DNA of 64,000 nucleotides from assembly GCF_030818075.1 (NCBI RefSeq), contig NZ_JAUSZZ010000001.1, positions 62,001 to 126,000 of the forward strand, read 5' to 3'. The translations under genes were made by a program, and so were the position numbers. This stretch comes from Microbacterium proteolyticum. GTDB lineage: Bacteria; Actinomycetota; Actinomycetes; Actinomycetales; Microbacteriaceae. The notes under the pieces are model-generated. The model searched no databases. It had not been told where the DNA came from and worked only from the letters and a program-made list of their open reading frames with translations. Positions 44,964 to 52,900 of this stretch are shown here, one piece after another (the stretch's first letter is position 1; every line of letters starts with the position of its first letter).

Positions 44964-47464
44964 GTCGTGTCGCGTCCCGCCGGGGCGGCGGAATGCTTTC
45001 CCCTCTCGTCGCGATGCGGCGGCTTCCGGCGCGGGCGGCGCGGGGCGACGAACCGCAGGAATGATCTCAACGATACGGCCGCGCGCAGACGCTGCCACAG
45101 ACGCGGGCTGCGCAGCGCGCGTCGCTCCTCGTCGACGATGCACCAGAACGCGGCCGCGTCGTCGGCGCTGACCGTGCCGGCTGAGAACACCGCCCGGTCG
45201 GCGTCGTCGGCCAGGCGGATGCCGGCGGGGGTCGCGAACGCCACGGCGACTTCGCGGCGCGTCGGCGCACGCGGCACCGAGCGTCGAGCGTCGACCCCGG
45301 CATCGACGTACTCCTCCCAGCCGCCCGCGATGGCCGCACGCGGGTCGGGATCGCCGCGGCGACCACGGCGGCGCAGCAGCTTCACCAGGACGATCGCCAG
45401 GAAGGGCCCGAGCACGACCAGAAGGGAGAGCACCAGGATGCCCCCGACGCGGAGGACGGTCCACAGCCGGGTCAGGTCGAGTCCGGTGTCCGTCCGCTGG
45501 TCGTCGTCGCGGGTGTCATCCTCCTGCACCGGCTCGGGCGGAACGACCTCCTCGACGGTGTCGGGCCTGACCTCGGTGACGTTCTCGGGATCCTGCTGCT
45601 GCGTGAGGTCGAGGCTGGGCGACTTCTCCCACTGCGGCGTGGCGTCGATGGGCGCCCAGCGTCCGTCCGTGCCCTGCACCTCGGTCCACGCACCGACGTC
45701 GCGCGCGCGGCACACCCCCGCGGCGCACGTGGGCAGGGTCGGATCGACCGAGCTCAGCCGGGTGCCGACCACGACGCGGGCGGGGAAGCCCAGCTCGTGG
45801 GCGATGAGAGCCACGGCCACCGCGAACTGCTCGTCGTCGCCCACGGCCGCGACGAAGTTGTCGGATGCAGCGGCTCTCGGATCGTCCTCCCGTTGCAGCA
45901 GCCTCTCGAACATGCGGTCGACGCGCGCGACCGAGTGCCCCGACGCGCTCGGCTGCAGCTGATACCCCGGCAGATCGGCCGTCCAGGTCGGGGGCGCCGC
46001 CCCCTCGAGGGCGAGGCTGTGGCTGAGGTACCCGCGGTCGCGCAGGAGTCGCACCAGCGCCTGCAGCGCGGCGCCGTCCGACCCTGTCGCATGCTCCTGC
46101 ACCCAGCGCCGGAGGTTGTCGCCGCCCGCGACGCCCGTGCTGTCGGCCGGGGAGGTCAGCGTCGCGAGCTCGACGGCATCGGGCTCGACCGCTCGAAGGA
46201 GATAGCGGTCTCCCGGTCGCAGCCCGCCCTCCGCGATCTGCACCCCGGCCTGCGCCTGGGCGCTGTAGTAGAACCGGTCGGCCAGGACCGTCCGCCGGTC
46301 GCCCTCGAACGTCGCCTGCGACAGGCGACCGGCGGTCGGCATCCACAGCCCGGCGAGATCGACGATCTCGACCTCGGCCTCGACGGCACGCCCCTCGCCG
46401 GCGTCACGGGAGGACGGCAATCTGACGAACCCTCCGCCCTCGCCGGAGGCTCGGAAGGTCTCGCCGTCGTACTCGTCGAGTGTCGCGATGCGGATGCGCT
46501 CGGGAAGCTCGCCGCCGCCGACACGGAACAGAACGTCATCGGAGCGGGTATCGGAGAACAGCGCACGGTACTCGGCCAGGGGACTCGCCGCCTCGGCGAT
46601 CTGCCGCTCGGGCCCCGCAGCCGACCGGAGCACACGGCGATCGGCATCCCGAGCCGCCGACGGGACGACCGCCACCGTCGCCACGACCGCGACGACGACC
46701 ATGGCGGCCCCCAGCGCCGCACGACGGCTTCCGGCGCGAGAACCCGCTCGACCGGCGTTCGCACCCGCGACGCCACCGGTGCGGGACAGGGCGCGCGCAC
46801 GGTCGTCGCGGGCGCGCCAGGCCAGCCAGAGCACCGCGGCCAGCAGTGCTCCCAGACCGACGGCCGTCTCGACGGGCGCGGGGACCTCGAGGGGTCCGAT
46901 CGACGAGACGGCGCTCGTGACACCCCGGCCGAAGAACAGCCCGAATCCCGTCATCCCCATTCCCGCGACCACGGCGAAAGAGGCGCTCCTGCCGGAGCGG
47001 ACCGAGAACGCCAGCGTCATGGCCGTTCCCACGAGGAAGACCACGAGGGCCGGGACCAGGAGGTTGCGGTAGGTGCCGACGGGCAGATCGACCGTCACCA
47101 GGTCCTTCCAGGCGACCACCACGCCGGCGAATGCCTCTCCGAGTCCGCTCATCGCATCGACGAACGACGTCATCCGCGACGGCACCGCCACGGGGACGGC
47201 CAGCGCGGCGAACGCGACGATCAACGCCGCCGCGAGCGCCCATCCGCCCCACCGGCGCCACGACACCAGCGCGACGACCGCCGCGCCGACGACCGCGGCG
47301 ACCACCACCAGCAGCAGAAACGCTCCGGTCGCGTACACGGGCCACGCGGCGACGGCGGCCAGGACGACGCTCACCGCGGTGTAGACGCCTCCGGCCACCC
47401 ACCGGGGAGCCGACGACGGTTCGATCACGCGGGCAGGCGAGGCCGCGTCACGGCGCGCACTCAC
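44960..47464 (-). CDS. TgpA-like transglutaminase-fold membrane protein with a degenerate catalytic triad
   Basis: This 834-residue protein has about seven N-terminal helices (1-290), an extracytoplasmic region, a transglutaminase-like domain (about 470-615), a further helix near 690-715 and a cytoplasmic tail. The fold signature is clear (EQFAVAVALIAHELGFPARV), but the catalytic residues are missing: Asp544 sits at the Cys position (GDDEQFA), Gly591 replaces His (VGAWTEV), and only Asp607 remains (WAPIDATP). It cannot be an active cysteine enzyme as read. The GTG 47464 start overlaps the DUF58 stop (GTGA). With MoxR and DUF58 it forms a common trio. Confidence 0.87.
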   Translation of the reverse strand: MSARRDAASPARVIEPSSAPRWVAGGVYTAVSVVLAAVAAWPVYATGAFLLLVVVAAVVGAAVVALVSWRRWGGWALAAALIVAFAALAVPVAVPSRMTSFVDAMSGLGEAFAGVVVAWKDLVTVDLPVGTYRNLLVPALVVFLVGTAMTLAFSVRSGRSASFAVVAGMGMTGFGLFFGRGVTSAVSSIGPLEVPAPVETAVGLGALLAAVLWLAWRARDDRARALSRTGGVAGANAGRAGSRAGSRRAALGAAMVVVAVVATVAVVPSAARDADRRVLRSAAGPERQIAEAASPLAEYRALFSDTRSDDVLFRVGGGELPERIRIATLDEYDGETFRASGEGGGFVRLPSSRDAGEGRAVEAEVEIVDLAGLWMPTAGRLSQATFEGDRRTVLADRFYYSAQAQAGVQIAEGGLRPGDRYLLRAVEPDAVELATLTSPADSTGVAGGDNLRRWVQEHATGSDGAALQALVRLLRDRGYLSHSLALEGAAPPTWTADLPGYQLQPSASGHSVARVDRMFERLLQREDDPRAAASDNFVAAVGDDEQFAVAVALIAHELGFPARVVVGTRLSSVDPTLPTCAAGVCRARDVGAWTEVQGTDGRWAPIDATPQWEKSPSLDLTQQQDPENVTEVRPDTVEEVVPPEPVQEDDTRDDDQRTDTGLDLTRLWTVLRVGGILVLSLLVVLGPFLAIVLVKLLRRRGRRGDPDPRAAIAGGWEEYVDAGVDARRSVPRAPTRREVAVAFATPAGIRLADDADRAVFSAGTVSADDAAAFWCIVDEERRALRSPRLWQRLRAAVSLRSFLRFVAPRRPRRKPPHRDERGKHSAAPAGRDTT

Positions 47465-48838
47465 GAGGCCGCCCCCCGCACCAGCAGCCCGGAGAGATCG
47501 TCGAGGGGTGCCGATGGTGAGCACCGTGAGTCCGGCCACGCTCTGCATCCTCGGGTGCGCGCGTTCGTCGCAGATCACGGCTGCCACCGCGGTGTCGGCG
47601 GGGAACGCCAAGGCGGCGAGCCGCAGACGCGAGACCGGGACCGCCGACCCGACGACGACGAACGCGATCGACAGGCGTTCGTTCGCTTCGGATGCCAGGC
47701 GGCACACGTCCTCCACCGGCATCGTGTCGTCGTGCCGCTCGAGGCCGCTGAACCCGTCGAGCATCGCTCGCGGCGACGCCACCGGGAGATGGCGGATCGC
47801 GCGCAGCCGCCCCTTCACCACGCGCGGGATCTCGGACCCGGTGACGACGTCGATGTCGCGGGCGTCGCGGACGGCGCGCAGACCCAACGACGCCGCGGCC
47901 GAGACCGCGAGCTCGTACTCGTCGGCATCCGTGTACTCCGTCGTCGCCGCGGCGAGCACGACGGCCATGCGCGAGCGCCGGGACTCTTCGTACTGGCGGA
48001 CCATGAGCCGTCCGGTCTTGGCGGTGGACTTCCAGTGCACCTGGCGCCGCGCGTCGCCGGGCACGTACTCGCGGATGGCGTGGAACGACATGTCGGCGTC
48101 CACGAGGCGGCGCGTCGCAGCCCCCTCGAGGTCGCGGATCAGACCGGCGCTGGTCGAGGGCAGTCCCACCGTGCGCGGATGCACGAACAGGTCGTGGACG
48201 TCGTCGAACGTATGCGCGCGCCGCAGCAGACCGACCGGGTCGCTGCGGACTGTCGTCACCGGCCCGATCCGCACGACGCCGCGAGGAAGCGGGGGGACCT
48301 CGAAGGGCTCGGCGCTCGTGTGCCCCGGACGGAGGAACGGCACCGCGAACTCGACGAGCCCACGGCCGACCGGGATGTCCAGCCGACCGGGCAGTGCGGG
48401 CCGCGCGCTGTCGTTGCGCACGACGATCCGCCCGGTCACGCCGTTCCCGGCGACGACGCGCTCGTGCTGCAGCGCGAGGTCGACGTCGTAGGCGCGGGCG
48501 CTGAAGAGGAACGGAATGCTCATGGCGAGCAACAGCAGCGCCGCCGAGCCCGCGACCATCCACTCGACCCACCCGAACAGGATGCCGAGCAGCAGCCCGA
48601 CCGTCGCGGCGGCGGCCACGACGGTTCCCGCCGGCCGCACCGTGCGTCCGGCCCAGCGCCCGGCGGCCACGACCGCATCGGCGAGAAGGCGCCACAGCTC
48701 GGTCGCGCGCACGATGGCACGGACGACCCGACGCCGGCGGCGCACCGCGGTCGAGGTGATCGACGTGCGCGAGGCGGTGCGCATCGTGCCGGCCGACGTG
48801 CGGGTCACGCGCGACGCGGTCAGATCGGTCTCGGGCAC
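47461..48838 (-). pseudogene. DUF58 protein (MoxR partner), frameshifted near its 3' end
   Basis: This is a protein of about 458 residues with two N-terminal helices (about 65-110), a beta-rich segment and the DUF58 signature YVPGDARRQVHWKSTAKTG near residue 260, followed by a von Willebrand-like fold. The reading is intact to LTVLTIGT; then one extra base in the GGGG at 47505-47508 diverts it into the transglutaminase gene. Three Gs give LDDLSGLLVRGAAS and a stop at 47461-47463, overlapping the next start. Only the last 14 residues are affected. The start GTG 48838 is uncertain. Confidence 0.85.
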
Positions 48839-48884
48839 GGCTCACCACCCGTCGACGGCGGCGCCGGCTGCGCTCGGGGCATCG

Positions 48885-49850
48885 TCACGCGCTCTCGCGC
48901 TGCGTGGGCGGGAGCGTGTCGAGCAGCACCTGGCCGATCACGGCCTCCGGGGTGACGCCGTCGAACTCCGCCTCCGGGTGCAGGATCAACCGGTGCGAGA
49001 GCACGGCCACGGCGAGAGCTTTCACGTCGTCCGGTGTGGCGTACGTGCGGCCCTGAGAGGCCGCACGGGCCTTCGTCGCCCGCGTCAGGGCGAGCGCGCC
49101 GCGGATGCTCACGCCCAGGCGCACTTCGTCGGCCGTGCGGGTGGCATCCACGAGCCGGGCGATGTAGTCGAGGACGAGCGCATCGACGTACACGGATGCC
49201 GCGAGATCGGCCATGCCGACCAGGACCTGCGGGGTGACGATCGGGCGCAGGTCCGCCGTGGCGACCGGGGCGCCGTCGAGGATGCGGACGGTCGCGGCGT
49301 GGTCGGGGTACCCGAGCGAGGTGCGCAGCAGGAAGCGGTCCAGCTGCGCCTCGGGGAGGCGATAGGTGCCGGCCTGCTCGACGGGATTCTGCGTCGCCAG
49401 GACGAGGAAGGGCACGCCCACCTGACGCGAGACGCCGTCGATGGTGACCTTCCCCTCCTCCATGACCTCCAGCAGCGCGGACTGCGTCTTGGGGCTCGCG
49501 CGATTGATCTCGTCGGCCAGCACGATGTTGGCGAAGATCGGGCCGGTGTGGAACTCGAATGACCCGGTCTTCTGGTCGTAGACGGTGATGCCGGTGATGT
49601 CGCCGGGCAGCAGGTCGGGCGTGAACTGGATGCGGGTGTTCGTGCCCTGCACCGACTGCGCGACGGCCCGGGCGAGCGATGTCTTGCCCGTGCCGGGGAC
49701 GTCTTCGAGCAGGACGTGACCGTCGCTCACCATGGCCGTCAGCACGAGCTCGACGACGTGGCGCTTGCCGAGGACGGCGCGCTCGACGTTGTCGGCGATC
49801 TGCGAGAAGGTCTGGGCGAACCAGGTGGCCTGCTCCTGGGTCATCGTCAT
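48885..49850 (-). CDS. MoxR-family AAA+ ATPase
   Basis: This 321-residue ATPase has Walker A in EDVPGTGKTSLARA, Walker B in IVLADEINRASPKTQSALLE, a sensor LVLATQNPVE and an arginine-rich C-terminal lid. MoxR proteins act as chaperones that mature or load cofactors onto partner proteins, usually with a DUF58/VWA partner encoded next door, as here. The start is ATG 49850 (TMTQEQATWF). It follows the giant Ig-like gene by 50 bases. It has no signal and is cytoplasmic. Confidence 0.95.
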   Translation of the reverse strand: MTMTQEQATWFAQTFSQIADNVERAVLGKRHVVELVLTAMVSDGHVLLEDVPGTGKTSLARAVAQSVQGTNTRIQFTPDLLPGDITGITVYDQKTGSFEFHTGPIFANIVLADEINRASPKTQSALLEVMEEGKVTIDGVSRQVGVPFLVLATQNPVEQAGTYRLPEAQLDRFLLRTSLGYPDHAATVRILDGAPVATADLRPIVTPQVLVGMADLAASVYVDALVLDYIARLVDATRTADEVRLGVSIRGALALTRATKARAASQGRTYATPDDVKALAVAVLSHRLILHPEAEFDGVTPEAVIGQVLLDTLPPTQRESA

Positions 49851-49900
49851 GAGCGTGTTCCTTCGGACTGTCGGGGGAATGGATGCCGGGCCGGCGGGGA

Positions 49901-52900
49901 TCAGGGAGCGGCGGTGCCGGGTGTGCAGGGGCCGTCGAGCTTCGCGGTGGCCGGGTCGAGGTTCCAGCCGGGCTTCGACCAGTCCACGGCGACGGTGATG
50001 TTCTCGACCCGGGTGGCGCCGACCGGGACGAGGGTCGGATCGCCGTCGACCGTGGGGAGCACCCCGCCGTTCTCGTCGCGATAGACGACGGAGTCGTAGG
50101 TGGGGACGATGTTCGCCCGATCGCCCGCCGACGTGCCCTCGGCGCGGAGCCTGCCGCCGCCCTCGCAGCTGGCGATCTTCCACGACGCCTGCACCTGGTA
50201 CGGCGCGCTGCCCTCGGCCGGCTTGACCACGCCGCGTTGCGACTGCGTGCCCCAGACGTCGTGTTCGAAGTACACGAGGATGTTCGGGTCGCGGTCGAAG
50301 ACGGTCGATCCCGGACCCCAGTTCTCGTACTTCACCTTGTTGCGGCGCGGCGGGGGGCTGCCCGCCTCGATCTTCGGGACGAGGTACCACCGGGCGCTGT
50401 TGCCCTGGACCTCGGCTCGGGGATCGACGCGGAAGGTGTAGCCGCTCGGAGCCGCGCTGTCCTGTGCCACGTCGATGCTCTTCTTGATGCCGACGGCGCC
50501 GTACGACTCCCCGCGGAAGAACGTCTCGACGCACAGGGTGTAGTCGTAGGTCTCGCCGTTGTCGCGGCCCGGGAACTCCTCGCGCGCCGACCCCGCCCCC
50601 GGCTGGCAGCGCGACCGGCCCTCGGAGATGTCGTACTTCAGCTCGACACCGGTGCCGTTGGGCTGAGCGGAGCCGTCGGCCACGACGGTGGACTTCTCGT
50701 TGCCCGTCGAGCGCGAGGTGAGGTTGAGGACGAGGTTCTGCGCCGCCCCGACCCCGTGCGCGACGCCGATCAGTTCGCTGCCGTTCGCGGAACCTCCGAG
50801 ACCCGGTGGCACCGTGAAGCGCGAGATCGGGCGGACGGTGATGCTGGTGGCGTCGTTGGAGCCCACGACGAACCCGCGCACGGGAACGACGTCCTGGTTG
50901 CGCCCGACGTCGACGCGGACGGTCTCGCCGACGGGGCTGGAGATCTCGAGCGTGCCCGTCTCGGCCCCGTCCACGCCGCTGACGACGAGATCCGCAATGC
51001 CTCCCTCGCCGTCCGTCTTCACTGGCGTGAAGGCCAGCTCACGCGGCTTGTTCGGGGCGCGGTACGCCCACCCACTCGTGCGCACCGCGCCGCGCGACTC
51101 GCCGACGGCATTGACCGCGGTGACGACGTACTCCCGTTGCTCGCCGTTCGGCGCGGAGATCGGCGGGCACGACCCGTCGGATGCGCACCGACCGACGACC
51201 TGCCCTCCGGTGCGCACGGTGAAGCCGGACACAGCGGGGTATGCGCGCCCGGACTCCCCCGTGTCCACGCGCAGGGTCAGGGAGCCGTCGGCGTAGGCCG
51301 TCTGCCGCACGCTCGCGGGGGCGCGGGGGTAGCCCAGCAGGTCGAGGACGACGCGGGCGTCGCGGGTGGACGCCGTCGTGCGCCCCTGGGCGTCACGGAG
51401 CGTGACGCTCGCGCTGCAGGTCGACCCGGGGGCGTCCTCGCTCCAGGACGCCGCGATGCTCGTGGGGGAGGCGACGGAGAAGCTGATGCCCGCGCACGCG
51501 GCCGTCGGGCTCACCGCGACGACCTCGAGCGGGGTCCGCGGGAGCGGATTGACCTCGCCCGGGATGCCGATGACGCCGATCGTGCAGGCGCTCCCCGACG
51601 CTTGCGAGCACTGCGACGACGTCGTCCCTCCCTGCGGGAGCGTCGACGGCGCCGCGCCCACACGCAGCGTCAGACGAGCCGGACTCACGGCGGCGTGACT
51701 CGTGATGGAGATCACGGCGGCGTTCTCGGCGCCGGGCACGGCGCGGTCACTGCCCGTCACGGTGACGATCGATCCGTCGAGGGAGACCGTGAAAGCAGAC
51801 CCGGAGTACTCGAAGGCGTAGCGCACGCCGGCCTCGTCCTCCCGACCGAGCTGCCACGTGGTCATGTTGCGCAGATCGAAGGTCTCGGTCTCGCCGGGTC
51901 CGACGGTGAGGGCCCCGGGTCGCAGCTCGGGCTGCGGGTCGCGCGCCACGACGCCGATCGGGACCGTGAGCACCGTCCATTCGTCGCTCCCGGCTGCCCG
52001 GACCGGTACGCGGCAGGCGTCCGTCCACGGGGAGCCGCTTCCGGCGTCGTAGGTCACGACGGAACCGGCGACGGTGCAACGCCCTTCGGCGCGGACGCCG
52101 GTGGGGGTGACCTCGGTGCCGACCTCGAGCGTGGCGCGACGGGGAAGGGCCACGAGGGATGCCATGTCGAACGAGATGGACGCGAGCTCGTCGACCCGCT
52201 GCGCGGCGTTGGGACGCAGGGACAGGTTCAGATCGTCGTCGCCGGGGATGCGCAGGAACGCGTAGGTGGTGACGTCGGCGTCATCGACACGGCCGGTCAC
52301 CGCGAAGGGGATCACCCGCCTCGTCGCCGGCAGCTCGCCGGAGAGTCGTCGGCCGTCCAGACGCACGTCAGCCGGGTCGCCCCACAGGCCCACGTCGAGA
52401 TCGGCGACGTCGCCGCCCGACCAGGTGGCCTTGCCGGCGAGCACATCGACCCCCGTGACGAAGTCGTCGCGGTTCTCGACGGTCAGCACGGTGTCGGCGA
52501 CGACCGGGTAATCGGGCACGCTCTCGCGCACCACCTTCACCACGATCAAACCACGCCCGGTGTTGCCGGAGTCCGAGGCGACGTCGTAGAGGAACGACAG
52601 GGTTCCCGGCTGCTCGCCGGCGCGGATCACGACGGCGGTGTCCGTCACGGTGTCGATGAAGGCGTCCAGACGCGCGAACTCCGGATTGGCGCTGCCGTCG
52701 ACGAGTTGCTCGGGCAGATCGGGGCGCACTCCCGTGAGGGCGAGTCGCCCCTGCGTGGGGTCGATGTCGTTGGCGAGCGGGCTGACCCGAATGGTGCGAT
52801 CGGGCCCCGCCTGCACCTGCACGTAGTCGGTGAAGGTGATCGGGCTCGGGTTCGCCTCGGCTTCCAGGACTCCGATCCGTACCGTCCCCTCCCCCGTGAG

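Noticed and set aside
42846..45962. A 1038-residue plus-strand open frame
   Set aside because: Arg/Ser-rich antisense shadow of the FHA and transglutaminase-fold genes, with no domain.
44960..48838. A 1292-residue DUF58-transglutaminase fusion
   Set aside because: The middle residues are random; one fewer G at 47505-47508 gives a natural DUF58 end and a GTGA-coupled start for the second protein.
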